A stretch of 64,000 nt of DNA from Nostocales cyanobacterium Centralia_MAG_434. Lineage in GTDB: Bacteria; Cyanobacteriota; Cyanobacteriia; Cyanobacteriales; Nostocaceae. The position numbers were made by a program, and so were the translations under genes. Below, piece after piece: positions 54,993-63,997 of the stretch. The notes beneath the pieces are model-generated. The model was not told where the DNA came from. It did no database searches and worked only from the letters and a program-made list of their open reading frames with translations. How positions within the stretch are numbered: the first letter of the stretch is position 1; each line of letters begins with the position of its first letter. The stretch is taken from assembly GCA_021324415.1 (NCBI GenBank), contig JAJPJF010000273.1:26566-90565 (forward strand), given 5' to 3'.

Positions 54993-55777
54993 TAAAGTTG
55001 GTTGAGCATTTTATGCGTTTGTGGTACTACACGGACATGCTTAACAAACTGCTTCATCAAAGCCTGCCAGTTCAACACTTGATGAGGGGAAGGGGCAAGC
55101 ACAGGTGTTGGTGAAGATTCTATAGGTGTAACAGGCTGTAAAAATACAGGAATTTCAGGACTGACTGCTGCTACTAACAAAGCTGAGCGTTCTAATTCGA
55201 TAGGATCTGTCTTTTGAGAAACAATTATTTTTACAAAAACTTCTAAGTGAGCATTGTAACAGAGTTGGATGAACTTTTCATGTTCTTGCCAATGACTTTC
55301 GCCACTTGTGCTGGGCAGTTTGAAATCCATGCCGACAGAGTCTAGATAGGGCAGAATCATCGCTAGTTGCTCTGGACGATGTCCACCAGATTCTAAATAT
55401 ATGGGTAAGCCCGTGACTAAGCGAACCTTGGGTAAAAATTGTATCAAAAATGGAGTGTGAAGAAGTGGTTCGCCTCCAGTAAGGCTTATACTATCGTGTA
55501 GACCCGGCACATTCTGTCGCTCAATCCATTCTACTAACATAGACAGTGGAACTGGATTAGAGTAAATTTCAAAGTCACGTAATCCAGGCGATCGTTCTAT
55601 CCTACAATTATCAGGTGCGTCCCAAGTATGAGAACTGTCACAAAAATGGCAGCGCAAATCACACAGGGCAAAACGAATAAATATTTGACGTGTTCCCACG
55701 TTTAGTCCTTCCCCTTGAATAGCGGAAAAGACCTCTATCAGGCGTGCATTGGGTGTTATGGCAGTTTTATTAGTCAT
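54992..55777 (-). CDS. queE: 7-carboxy-7-deazaguanine synthase (QueE)
   Basis: This radical-SAM enzyme contracts 6-carboxytetrahydropterin to 7-carboxy-7-deazaguanine for queuosine and other deazapurines. It has 261 residues. EVFSAIQGEGLNVGTRQIFIRF leads into the cluster motif CDLRCHFC (Cys39, Cys43, Cys46; CX3CX2C as in QueE). ISLTGGEPLLH and LESGGHRPEQL follow. It is separate from other queuosine genes and divergent from the STAS-sugar transferase gene. Confidence 0.94.
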   Translation of the reverse strand: MTNKTAITPNARLIEVFSAIQGEGLNVGTRQIFIRFALCDLRCHFCDSSHTWDAPDNCRIERSPGLRDFEIYSNPVPLSMLVEWIERQNVPGLHDSISLTGGEPLLHTPFLIQFLPKVRLVTGLPIYLESGGHRPEQLAMILPYLDSVGMDFKLPSTSGESHWQEHEKFIQLCYNAHLEVFVKIIVSQKTDPIELERSALLVAAVSPEIPVFLQPVTPIESSPTPVLAPSPHQVLNWQALMKQFVKHVRVVPQTHKMLNQL

Positions 55778-56004
55778 TCGATGATAGCAATGCTGCGAAC
55801 TAGGCTGACGTTAAGCCCTTTTATGCCACGTCAGGACAATAGCAAGGATTATTTTTAATCTCTCTTGTTCTATTGTGAATTGTCGTTGGCGATTCTAGCT
55901 TTCAATCCGAGCAACTACTAGCGGTTATCCCGCATTTTGATCAATCGAAGATCTAGGTTAGGTTATTCGCTAGGACAACGTAATGTCTGGTAGATGATGT
56001 TTAT

Positions 56005-57036
56005 ATGGCAACAAAAGTGCAGGGCTTCATGAATAGCCAACCCATAGAGGCAGATTTTCCCGTTACACTCCTCAATGACACGGCAATAGTGCAGGTATCT
56101 GCACGGCTGAGTGTGCTTGAGGCTGTAGGTTTTAAGCAAACCTGCCAAGAGATAACCAAAGCAAATCCCTCTGTCAAGAAAATTATCATTGACTTCCATC
56201 AGACTACTTTTATGGACAGTAGTGGTTTAGGTGCTTTAGTCAGTAACTTAAAACTTGCCCAGAAAGAAAAAGTTGAATTTAAACTGCTGAATGTGACTCC
56301 TCCAGTTATGGCAGTCCTCAACCTGACAGGATTAGATCAAACTTTTTCAATACTGTCAGAGTCTGGTGGCATCACACCATTATCCTCTAACCGTCCACTA
56401 GAAGAGCAGATCCCTACTACTCATCCTTCTGTTCGTTCTTGGATGAAAAGACTTATAGATATTTTTGGGGCATTGGTAGGTTTGGTAATTACAGGAGTTT
56501 TCTTTATTCCAATTGCCATTGCTATTACACTTGACGATCCGGGTCCTATTTTCTTTGGTCAAATCCGTTGTGGTTGGATGGGGAAACGTTTTAAGATTTG
56601 GAAATTCCGTTCAATGTATGTTGATGCAGAAGCAAGGAAAGCTGAGTTAGAAAAACACAACCAAGCTCAAGGGGCATTTTTTAAGATTGATAATGACCCC
56701 AGAGTTACCCGAGTAGGTCGTTTTTTACGGAGAACCAGTTTAGATGAACTGCCTCAATTCTGGAATGTCCTGACAGGAGAGATGAGCCTAGTTGGCACGA
56801 GACCACCTACACCTGATGAAGTAGAGCGTTATGAAGTACCAGAATGGCAGCGTTTAGATGTAAAGCCTGGTATGACCGGAGAATGGCAAGTCAATGGACG
56901 CTCTAGTGTGCGTAAATTTGAGGACGTCATTCGTTTAGATTTGCAGTATCAGAAAAACTGGAGTTTACTGTATGATCTGAAGCTGATTTTCAAAACAATA
57001 ACTATTTTATTGAACAAAAACAGTGGTGCTGTTTAG
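56005..57036 (+). CDS. STAS domain fused to a bacterial sugar transferase
   Basis: This protein has 343 residues. A STAS (anti-sigma-factor-antagonist-like) domain at about 20-120 carries the hallmark FMDSSGLGALV around the phosphorylatable Ser. It is followed by a polyprenyl glycosylphosphotransferase domain (about 145-340). That domain has one membrane segment (LVGLVITGVFFIPIAIAI), KRLIDI at its start, KIWKFRSMYVDAEARK, RRTSLDELPQFWNVLTGEMSLVGTRPP and VKPGMTGEWQVNGR. The enzyme would put the first sugar phosphate on undecaprenyl phosphate in exopolysaccharide synthesis. The STAS part suggests control by a switch kinase/phosphatase. A glycosyltransferase gene lies downstream. Confidence 0.93.
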   Translation: MATKVQGFMNSQPIEADFPVTLLNDTAIVQVSARLSVLEAVGFKQTCQEITKANPSVKKIIIDFHQTTFMDSSGLGALVSNLKLAQKEKVEFKLLNVTPPVMAVLNLTGLDQTFSILSESGGITPLSSNRPLEEQIPTTHPSVRSWMKRLIDIFGALVGLVITGVFFIPIAIAITLDDPGPIFFGQIRCGWMGKRFKIWKFRSMYVDAEARKAELEKHNQAQGAFFKIDNDPRVTRVGRFLRRTSLDELPQFWNVLTGEMSLVGTRPPTPDEVERYEVPEWQRLDVKPGMTGEWQVNGRSSVRKFEDVIRLDLQYQKNWSLLYDLKLIFKTITILLNKNSGAV

Positions 57037-57532
57037 ATATCGGGTATTGGCATTGAGTGTTGTTTAGGTATCAGGCATTGGCATTGGGTATTACGCATTG
57101 GACATAGACAGTTAGTGATTTCTCTACATCTTTTTGTTAACTAATTTCCATTGCACTACCTACCATGCCCGCTACCTTAATTTTTTGCAGTTTCCATAAT
57201 CTATAAATAAATTTTCTATGAGGTGCATTTTCTCAGACCCTTCCATAACTGCAGAGGGTTAAGTAGGTCTGCCTCTTTAGGGAATTTAACAACCAGAATT
57301 TTACTTAAGTGAAAATACTATAACAAGACATTGTTCATGAATGATTGCAGTAACAAATTTATCATTACAACTTCTAAGGTTTCTAGCTAAAATTTACCCA
57401 ATCTTTAAGAAAGAACACTGACATTGAAAGAGTCTAAAGAGACAATGCAATATAGAGACACAATGACAGTGTAAGCGTTAAAGACAAGTGTAATTTTTAC
57501 AAAAACCTCAGAGTTTTTCTGATCAATTTGTC
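57037..57532. other. Intergenic region with STRR units, no gene
   Basis: GGCATTGGCATTGGGTATTACGC-type units (57047-57105) follow the sugar transferase gene. The remainder is AT-rich and should contain the promoter of the glycosyltransferase gene. No other element is seen. Confidence 0.45.
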
Positions 57533-58906
57533 ATGCGAATTTTAATTTATTCATACAACTACCATCCAGAACCAATAGGTATTGCTCCCTTAATGACTGA
57601 ATTAGCAGAGGGATTGGTGAAGCGTGGGCATCAAGTGCGTGTAGTTACTGCAATGCCCAACTACCCTGAGCGTCAGATATACGAAGGTTATCGGGGAAAG
57701 TGGTATCTCTGTGAAGTAAAAAATGGTGTTCAAATTCAACGTAGTTGTGTTTGGATTCGTCCACAACCTAGCTTACTAGATCGGATTTTACTAGATGCTA
57801 GTTTTATCGTTACAAGTTTTCTGCCAGCTCTGATAGGTTGGCGTCCAGATGTTATTCTTTCAACATCACCTTCTTTACCAAGTTGCATCCCAACCGCTCT
57901 ATTAGGATGGCTACACAATTGTCCCGTCGTTTTAAATTTACAAGACATATTACCGGAAGCAGCAGTCCACGTTGGTTTACTGAAAAATAAACTGCTCATC
58001 CACTTGTTTACAGTTTTAGAAAAATTTGCCTACCGCACGGCTACCAAAATTAGTGTGATCGCTGACGGGTTCATAGACAACTTACTAAGTAAAAAAGTAG
58101 CCGCTAGCAAGATTGTCTCCATTCCCAACTGGGTAGATATCAACTTTATCCGCCCTTTGCCGAAAGAAAACAATGCTTTCCGTGCTGCTCACAACCTAGG
58201 TGGCAAATTTGTAGTGTTATATTCTGGTAATATTGCTCTCACCCAAGGCTTAGAAAGTGTTATTAGAGCAGCAGCTGTGTTACGGCATATTTCGGATATT
58301 GCTTTTGTCATAGTTGGTGAGGCAAAAGGTCTTCAACGATTGCAAGTAGAATGTCAAGCAAGTGGTGCAGATAATGTTTTGCTACTGCCATTCCAGCCAC
58401 GCGAACAATTGCCAGAAATGTTGGCTGCTGCAGATATAGGTCTCGTGGTGCAAAAGAAAAACGTTGTATCCTTCAACATGCCATCGAAAATTCAAGTACT
58501 ACTTGCAAGCGGTCGGGCATTAGTTGCATCTGTCCCAGATAATGGCACAGCAGCAAGAGCTATTAGACAAAGTGGGGGTGGAGTGGTGGTGCCACCAGAA
58601 GACCCCAATGCTTTAGCTGAAGGCATTTTGAACTTATACGAACATCCAGAAAAAGTCAAAATGCTTGGGCAGAATAGTCGTCAATATGCTACTGAGCACT
58701 ATGCATTTGAGCAAGCTTTGAGTCAATATGAGTCTTTGTTTTATTCTGTGGTATCACAGCCAGCCGTCGTTGAGTCAACAGTCATCTCCAATTTCCAGAA
58801 GAATTCAGAATATGCCCTTCAGGCACGCTACGCTAACAGAATTCAAAAGTCAGAATACAATGAGGTGGCAATGAACCCGGTTAAAGAAAAAATGTCAATC
58901 TTGTGA
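57533..58906 (+). CDS. Group 4 (WcaI-like) glycosyltransferase
   Basis: This 457-residue GT-B-fold enzyme has an N-terminal domain starting ILIYSYNYHPEPIGIAPLMTELAEGL and a C-terminal nucleotide-sugar domain, with VVLYSGNIALTQGLESVI, LLPFQPREQLPEMLAAADIGLV and GRALVASVPDNGTAARAI. It resembles colanic acid WcaI-type transferases, so it should add a sugar to a lipid-linked exopolysaccharide. The last 40 residues are a variable tail. With the upstream STAS-sugar transferase it makes a small surface polysaccharide group. Confidence 0.9.
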   Translation: MRILIYSYNYHPEPIGIAPLMTELAEGLVKRGHQVRVVTAMPNYPERQIYEGYRGKWYLCEVKNGVQIQRSCVWIRPQPSLLDRILLDASFIVTSFLPALIGWRPDVILSTSPSLPSCIPTALLGWLHNCPVVLNLQDILPEAAVHVGLLKNKLLIHLFTVLEKFAYRTATKISVIADGFIDNLLSKKVAASKIVSIPNWVDINFIRPLPKENNAFRAAHNLGGKFVVLYSGNIALTQGLESVIRAAAVLRHISDIAFVIVGEAKGLQRLQVECQASGADNVLLLPFQPREQLPEMLAAADIGLVVQKKNVVSFNMPSKIQVLLASGRALVASVPDNGTAARAIRQSGGGVVVPPEDPNALAEGILNLYEHPEKVKMLGQNSRQYATEHYAFEQALSQYESLFYSVVSQPAVVESTVISNFQKNSEYALQARYANRIQKSEYNEVAMNPVKEKMSIL

Positions 58907-59033
58907 TCTTAGTGAGAAGTATTTTATTGGAAAATATTTATGATATAATCACTATATAATAAGAATTTCTTATAAAAACAAAATACCTACTTAAACCTGC
59001 AAAATATGGGTCTCATAGGAGTGAACAGCGATT

Positions 59034-59630
59034 ATGCGTGAACAAGTCCTAACTTGGTTGGCAGAGAATGTTCCATCAAATAGAGTCAGCCATATTCTCA
59101 GGGTCGAGCAAATGGCACTTGAGTTGGCTGAAACTCACAACCTAGATTCCCAAAAAGCAGGACAAGCTGGATTAATGCATGATTTGGCAAAATATTTTCA
59201 GCCAAGACAACTCTTAAAAATGGCAAGGGCAGATGGGTTAGACGTCGATGAAGTCTTGGAAGCAAATCCTCATCTGTTGCACGCGGATGTAAGTGCCATC
59301 ATAGCTAGAGATGTCTTTGGCGTAAAGGATAAAGAAGTATTACAAGCAATAGCCAATCACACTTTAGGTAGACCAGGCATGAGTCTGGTAAGTTGTATCG
59401 TATTCTTAGCAGACAGTTTAGAACCAGGGCGAGGCAACACTTCAGAATTGCAAGCTTTGCGGCAAATTAGCTATAAAAATATATATCAGGCTGTGTGGAA
59501 AACATGTGATTACACTCTCAACTTGTTGCTCGAAAGCCCTTGTTTGATTCATCCACGAGTTATATCAACCCGTAATTGGTTTTTGCAAAGGTTCAAATCC
59601 AAACAGAGCACTATAGAATCAACCACATAG
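59034..59630 (+). CDS. yqeK: HD-domain diadenosine tetraphosphatase YqeK
   Basis: YqeK hydrolyses Ap4A symmetrically. It has 198 residues with HD-domain ligands visible: His in SNRVSHILRVEQMALELA, HD in GLMHDLAKYF, His in HLLHADVSAIIARDVFG, and CIVFLADSLEPGRGN with a further Asp. It is followed by rsfS, the conserved bacterial neighbour (yqeK-rsfS), which strengthens both calls. Confidence 0.92.
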   Translation: MREQVLTWLAENVPSNRVSHILRVEQMALELAETHNLDSQKAGQAGLMHDLAKYFQPRQLLKMARADGLDVDEVLEANPHLLHADVSAIIARDVFGVKDKEVLQAIANHTLGRPGMSLVSCIVFLADSLEPGRGNTSELQALRQISYKNIYQAVWKTCDYTLNLLLESPCLIHPRVISTRNWFLQRFKSKQSTIESTT

Positions 59631-59745
59631 AGACTGTTTTTTTGTTAGCATTCAAGAAAATCTAACTCTCACAGTTGCAATTTAATCGTTGTTCGTAAGT
59701 AATCGTAAAAAACTGTCACAAAAAAAATACAGCAGCTGAGGTTTA

Positions 59746-60213
59746 ATGTCTGATTATTTCCAAGCTAATTTCCCATTACAATCTGTTGCAGTGACAAACA
59801 GTGAAGTCAATTCCACATCAGGAGACAATAACGATGATGTGAGTAAAAAACTAGCTTTAACTATCGCTGATGCAGCAGCAGACCGCAAAGGAGGTGATAT
59901 TCTACTTCTGTTTGTAGCAGATGTATCCTACCTAGCAGATTACTTTGTGTTTGTGACCGGCTATTCCAGAGCACAAGTTAGAGCAATCACTGATGCAATA
60001 GAAGAAAAAGTAGAAACTGAGTGGAACCGCCGCCCTATAAGAACCGAGGGAAAATCCGAGGGGAGTTGGGTACTAGAAGATTACGGCGAGGTGATCGTTC
60101 ACATCATGCTACCGAAGGAGCGTGAGTTTTACAATCTAGAAGCCTTTTGGGGTCATGGATTACGTATCGATTTGCCAACAACATCTGTTGACAGTAGAGG
60201 TAAGCCAACATGA
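59746..60213 (+). CDS. rsfS: Ribosomal silencing factor RsfS
   Basis: RsfS binds ribosomal protein uL14 and blocks subunit joining in starvation. It has 155 residues. The core is [42 protein letters not shown] (in pieces), then [35 protein letters not shown]. The N-terminal 35 residues are a variable extension. Its stop overlaps the next start by four bases, so it is coupled with the CGLD27-like gene. Confidence 0.95.
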   Translation: MSDYFQANFPLQSVAVTNSEVNSTSGDNNDDVSKKLALTIADAAADRKGGDILLLFVADVSYLADYFVFVTGYSRAQVRAITDAIEEKVETEWNRRPIRTEGKSEGSWVLEDYGEVIVHIMLPKEREFYNLEAFWGHGLRIDLPTTSVDSRGKPT

Positions 60214-60710
60214 TTAAATCTTCGGTGTCAAACTGCCCAGTTCCTTCTGAACAACAACCACTAAATGAGTACGAAGAATTAAAATCGTCCTGGCTATTTC
60301 GAGACTGTACTTTAACTTGGGACAAGTTTATTGTAAAAATAGCCTGGATTTGGTTTCTCAGTGCATTAGTGGCAGGACCAGTTGTAGCAACAAGCTTTCA
60401 CCCAAATACACAAATAGTACAATTCCTTCTGTGTAGTTTAGCAGGATCAAGCATAGGAGTAGTGCTATCTTTAGTGCGGTTATATTTGGGTTGGTCTTAT
60501 GTTCGTGATCGCCTCGCAAGTCCCATAATTTTTTATGAAGAGTCAGGGTGGTACGATGGTCAAACTTGGGTAAAGCCCCAGGAAGTGCTCATGCGCGATC
60601 GCCTAATTGTCACCTACGAAATTCAACCGATCATCCGGAGGTTACAATTTACCTTTGTAGGCTTGGCTGTGTTGTTCGTAGCTGGTACTATAGTTTGGCA
60701 CATAGTGTGA
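60210..60710 (+). CDS. CGLD27-family membrane protein
   Basis: This 166-residue protein matches the CGLD27 (DUF1230) family conserved in the green lineage and cyanobacteria. It has [22 protein letters not shown], two membrane segments ([18 protein letters not shown] and [21 protein letters not shown] in outline) and [25 protein letters not shown] third hydrophobic stretch lies at the C-terminus. In plants this family is linked to photosynthetic acclimation. The molecular role is unknown. It overlaps rsfS by four bases. Confidence 0.9.
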   Translation: MIKSSVSNCPVPSEQQPLNEYEELKSSWLFRDCTLTWDKFIVKIAWIWFLSALVAGPVVATSFHPNTQIVQFLLCSLAGSSIGVVLSLVRLYLGWSYVRDRLASPIIFYEESGWYDGQTWVKPQEVLMRDRLIVTYEIQPIIRRLQFTFVGLAVLFVAGTIVWHIV

Positions 60711-60800
60711 ATGTCATTAGTCATTGGTCGTTAGTCATGAGTTACAAAAAACAAAGGACAAAGGACAAAAACAAAAGACGAATGACTCAGAATACACAGT
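60711..60800. repeat. STRR block (GTCATTG / GGACAAA units)
   Basis: ATGTCATTAGTCATTGGTCG-type units are followed by ACAAAGGACAAAGGACAAA. It is the same family as 3640-3692 and 13500-13545. It sits between the CGLD27 and asparaginase genes. Confidence 0.7.
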
Positions 60801-60813
60801 TTAATAAAAAGAG

Positions 60814-61782
60814 ATGCATGATAAACCCATGACAATGGGAAAACGAACTCAAGCTGCTACCTTAGAAGTGAGGTTGCTGCGCGAAGGTATTATTGAATCA
60901 AAACATCTAGTTCAGGCTGTAGTGTGTGACGAGCGTGGACGGGTTCTCTCAGTTTCTGGAAATGCTGAAACTGCTACATTCATCCGTTCAGCACTCAAAC
61001 CATTTCAGGCGCTTGCTGTGACGACTACAGGTACACTGGAACGTTACGACCTGGGCGATCGCGATTTAGCAATTATCACAAGTTCTCACAAAGGAACTAT
61101 AGAACAGGTACGACAGGTATTTAATATTCTTTGGCGAGCAGATATTGACCCTCTGGCACTACAATGTCCAATTCCCGAAGGTAAGAGCAGTCGTTTGGAG
61201 TATAACTGCTCTGGTAAACATGCGGGAATGTTAGCTGTGTGTCAGCAATGTCATTGGCCCATAAATAATTACTTACAGCGTAAACACCCAGTTCAGCAAC
61301 TCATTTTAAGCAAAGTCTCAGAATTGCTGCGTATGCCAGCAGAGGAATTTATTAGTGTTCATGATGACTGTGGTGCACCTACTTATCTGATGCAACTCGG
61401 TCAAATGGCATCTTTGTATGCTCAACTTGCTGCACGGAGTAATTTGGATATGGAGCGCATTGTCCGTGCCATGACTAATTACCCAGCTATGGTCGCAGGA
61501 GATGGAGAATTTGATACTGAGCTGATGCGCCTAACCCCAAAAGAACTTGTCAGTAAATCAGGTGCTGAAGGAGTGCAGTGTATTGCTAGCCTTAACGAAG
61601 GCATGGGACTAGCCATTAAAGTTATGGATGGGGCTAAAAGAGCAAAGTATGCCGTTGCTATTCATTTGCTGCGGCAGTTAGGCTGGATTGACCCTAGCGT
61701 TGCTGAGGCACTATCAGAAAAGTTTATGAACCTAGGAAAATACAAGCGTTTGGAAGTTATTGGAGAATTATCAATTTTGTAG
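60814..61782 (+). CDS. L-asparaginase II-type protein
   Basis: This 322-residue protein belongs to the asparaginase II family (PF06089 type), distinct from the classical AnsA/AnsB and from the plant-type isoaspartyl peptidase. Motifs are EVRLLREGIIESKHLVQAVVCD, FIRSALKPFQAL, AIITSSHKGTIEQV, LEYNCSGKHAGMLAVC, HDDCGAPTYLMQLGQMA, and AGDGEFDTELMR followed by LVSKSGAEGVQCIA. The family hydrolyses asparagine to aspartate. ATG 60814 is used; ATG 60832 or 60838 also fits. The initiator tRNA gene follows. Confidence 0.92.
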   Translation: MHDKPMTMGKRTQAATLEVRLLREGIIESKHLVQAVVCDERGRVLSVSGNAETATFIRSALKPFQALAVTTTGTLERYDLGDRDLAIITSSHKGTIEQVRQVFNILWRADIDPLALQCPIPEGKSSRLEYNCSGKHAGMLAVCQQCHWPINNYLQRKHPVQQLILSKVSELLRMPAEEFISVHDDCGAPTYLMQLGQMASLYAQLAARSNLDMERIVRAMTNYPAMVAGDGEFDTELMRLTPKELVSKSGAEGVQCIASLNEGMGLAIKVMDGAKRAKYAVAIHLLRQLGWIDPSVAEALSEKFMNLGKYKRLEVIGELSIL

Positions 61783-61823
61783 TTGCCAATTTCTAATCTA
61801 GGGGTTATACTAAACAAAGACAA

Positions 61824-61900
<77 letters not shown>

Positions 61901-61912
61901 AATAAAAAAGTA

Positions 61913-61948
61913 AAGTCCTGTAAGCATTTTTTACAGGGCTTTATTTTG
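61913..61948 (+). terminator. Rho-independent terminator after tRNA-fMet
   Basis: AAGTCCTGTA pairs with TACAGGGCTT (one G-U) and is followed by TTATTTTGTTT. It lies 13 bases after the tRNA and just before the GTPase gene. Confidence 0.85.
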
Positions 61949-62012
61949 TTTGGAGAAGCGAATTTTTGATCTATGCTGGATAAAAACAATTCGAAAAGCG
62001 CGGAGAATCGTA

Positions 62013-63464
62013 GTGAAGCTGCAGCGACCGATTTTAGTTGGAGGATTGGTACTGTCCTTTACCCTATGGACGTTACAAAGTTTACATCATTCAGTAATGC
62101 AACTGGGTGAAATTAGCTTATTGAGTTTATCAATAGTCGGCGGTGGTTTATGGTTACTCAAGCAAAACCGTACCAAAGACATTTCGGAACAAGTGAATTG
62201 GATGCATATAGATCGCTCAACGGCTGAGGACGCGATCGCCAAAGTCGAAGTTGTGGTTAACCAACTGGCACAAGAAGTAGAAAATCACAACGAGATGTTG
62301 CAAGCAATTTCTCCACTGCGAGAACAAATTGCTCATCTCACAGCAGAATTAGATAGACAACAGATACAGCTTGCTGTCACTGGTGGGAAGTCGGTAGGGA
62401 AAACCACTTTGATTAAATTGCTGTCGGATGTGGAGACGTTGCATGCAACGTCTCCACATTTCCATGAAACATCGCCTTTATTTACAAAAGCTGGCGAGAA
62501 ATCAGATGCAGCAATACTACAAGAAGCCATCGCATCAGATTTTGTTTTATTTCTGACAAATGGCGACTTAACAGATTCAGAATTTCAAATATTGCAGCAG
62601 CTAAAAGCAGCCAATCAAAGCTCAATGCTGGTATTTAACAAACAAGACCAGTATTTGCCAGAAGAACGTGTGAGTGTGTTGAACTCCCTCAAACAAAGGA
62701 CGCAAGAAAATGTCGTGGCGATCGCAGCGTCTCCTCTTCCCATAAAAGTACGCAAGCTTCAAGAAGATGGTTCAGCACAAGAATGGTTGGAAGTACCAGC
62801 ACCAGATATCCAACAATTAACGCAGGAATTGGATGAAGTTTTGGCACAAAGAGGACAACAGCTTGTATGGGCAACGACCATGCGCAAAGCCTTGTTACTC
62901 AAAACTGAGGCGAAAAACTTGTTGAATGTGACTCGAAGAGAACGCGCTGTACCTGTTATTGAAAAATATCAGTGGATAGCAGCCGCCGCCGCATTTGCCA
63001 ACCCAGTCCCAGCGCTTGATCTATTGTCAACAGCTGCAATCAATGGCCAGATGGTTATGGATCTAGGCGGAATCTATCAACAAAAACTGTCTGTTGAACA
63101 AGCACAAACTGTAGCAGGGACAATGGGAAGTCTCATGCTGAAATTGGGTTTAGTTGAACTTTCTTCTCAAGCAATTAGTGCGGTGCTCAAAAGTAACACC
63201 GTCACTTTTGTGGCTGGTGGGATGGTCCAGGGAGTGAGTGCAGCCTATCTGACTCGAATCGCAGGATTGAGTTTGATTGAGTATTTCCAACAGCAAGAAA
63301 TAGCAATCAACTCTGGAGATGGATTGCATCTAGATAAGTTAAAGCAAACTCTGCTTTCCTGTTTTCAGCAAAACCAGCAGATCGGTATGTTACAAAAGTT
63401 TGCTCAGCAAGGCGTGAAGCACTTGTTACCAGCATCTTCTGTTGCCAGTAAAGCAACGGTTTAG
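62013..63464 (+). CDS. DUF697-type membrane GTPase with in-frame palindromic insertion
   Basis: The GTG at 62013 (VKLQRPILVGG, with GGAG eight bases upstream) is favoured. The TTG frame from 61950 begins in the tRNA terminator. The product has 483 residues: two N-terminal membrane segments, then a coiled region (VEVVVNQLAQEVENHNEMLQ). A GTPase domain follows with P-loop TGGKSVGKTTLIKLLS (about 123-138) and G4-like FNKQDQY. The C-terminal DUF697 region (AFANPVPALDLLSTAAINGQMV) contains hydrophobic helices. A perfect 32-base palindrome inserts about eleven codons just after the P-loop. It probably acts at a membrane. Its stop overlaps the convergent gene by four bases. Confidence 0.85.
   Translation: MKLQRPILVGGLVLSFTLWTLQSLHHSVMQLGEISLLSLSIVGGGLWLLKQNRTKDISEQVNWMHIDRSTAEDAIAKVEVVVNQLAQEVENHNEMLQAISPLREQIAHLTAELDRQQIQLAVTGGKSVGKTTLIKLLSDVETLHATSPHFHETSPLFTKAGEKSDAAILQEAIASDFVLFLTNGDLTDSEFQILQQLKAANQSSMLVFNKQDQYLPEERVSVLNSLKQRTQENVVAIAASPLPIKVRKLQEDGSAQEWLEVPAPDIQQLTQELDEVLAQRGQQLVWATTMRKALLLKTEAKNLLNVTRRERAVPVIEKYQWIAAAAAFANPVPALDLLSTAAINGQMVMDLGGIYQQKLSVEQAQTVAGTMGSLMLKLGLVELSSQAISAVLKSNTVTFVAGGMVQGVSAAYLTRIAGLSLIEYFQQQEIAINSGDGLHLDKLKQTLLSCFQQNQQIGMLQKFAQQGVKHLLPASSVASKATV
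62428..62459. repeat. Perfect 32-base palindrome inside a GTPase gene
   Basis: The half-site ATGTGGAGACGTTGCA is followed by its exact reverse complement. The 32 bases lie in frame and encode DVETLHATSPHF-type residues. A decayed relative is at 5798-5828 between genes. It matches the class of palindromes commonly found dispersed in filamentous cyanobacteria. Confidence 0.85.
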
Positions 63465-63997
63465 TTCGTTTCCTGAATTTGTAACCGAACAGTACGCTCA
63501 GTAGCACCCCCAATTTTTACTTCCATCAGCTCACCACCGAAAGGTTCCAAGCACTCAAGAAGCGATCGCAGCTTTGGTGTACTAGCACCTGTATCTACAT
63601 ACAGGCGATCCGATAGATTACCAATCCGCTTCCAAGTCATGTACAACTTGGCAATAGTTTGTTCTATCTGAGATGCTTGGTTTACCAGATCAGCTGCTAT
63701 ATTTAGGCAGCCAACCCTTTGCGCTTCTTCCAAAGCGACTTCGATGTCAATCTCCTCAGCATTAATTGCTTGAACAGTAGCAGCAGCTTTGAGATATTTT
63801 GCTAAGTTACGTGCTTCTGTCGTGACTTGCTTGAGAGTATCAACATCAGGATTTTGGATAATTTCTTTTTGGATAGCTGTCTGATGAGACTCTGGTAGTT
63901 TCTCCAATTCCCTCACTAGTGGAGCAAGATAACGAGGAGGAAGAGAATTATCTGCAGCTTTTTCCTTAACTGGTTCGGGTAGCAAATCGGAAGACAT
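63461..63997 (-). CDS. Conserved hypothetical protein
   Basis: This 178-residue soluble, mostly helical protein is acidic. It starts at the ATG ending at 63997, so it appears complete. It contains YLAPLVRELEKLPESHQTAI, TTEARNLAKYLKAAATVQAINAEEID, IAADLVNQASQIEQTIAKLY and a C-terminal beta-like stretch (GELMEVKIGGATERTVRLQI). I recognise no family. It converges with the GTPase gene with a four-base overlap of stop codons. Confidence 0.7.
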   Translation of the reverse strand: MSSDLLPEPVKEKAADNSLPPRYLAPLVRELEKLPESHQTAIQKEIIQNPDVDTLKQVTTEARNLAKYLKAAATVQAINAEEIDIEVALEEAQRVGCLNIAADLVNQASQIEQTIAKLYMTWKRIGNLSDRLYVDTGASTPKLRSLLECLEPFGGELMEVKIGGATERTVRLQIQETN

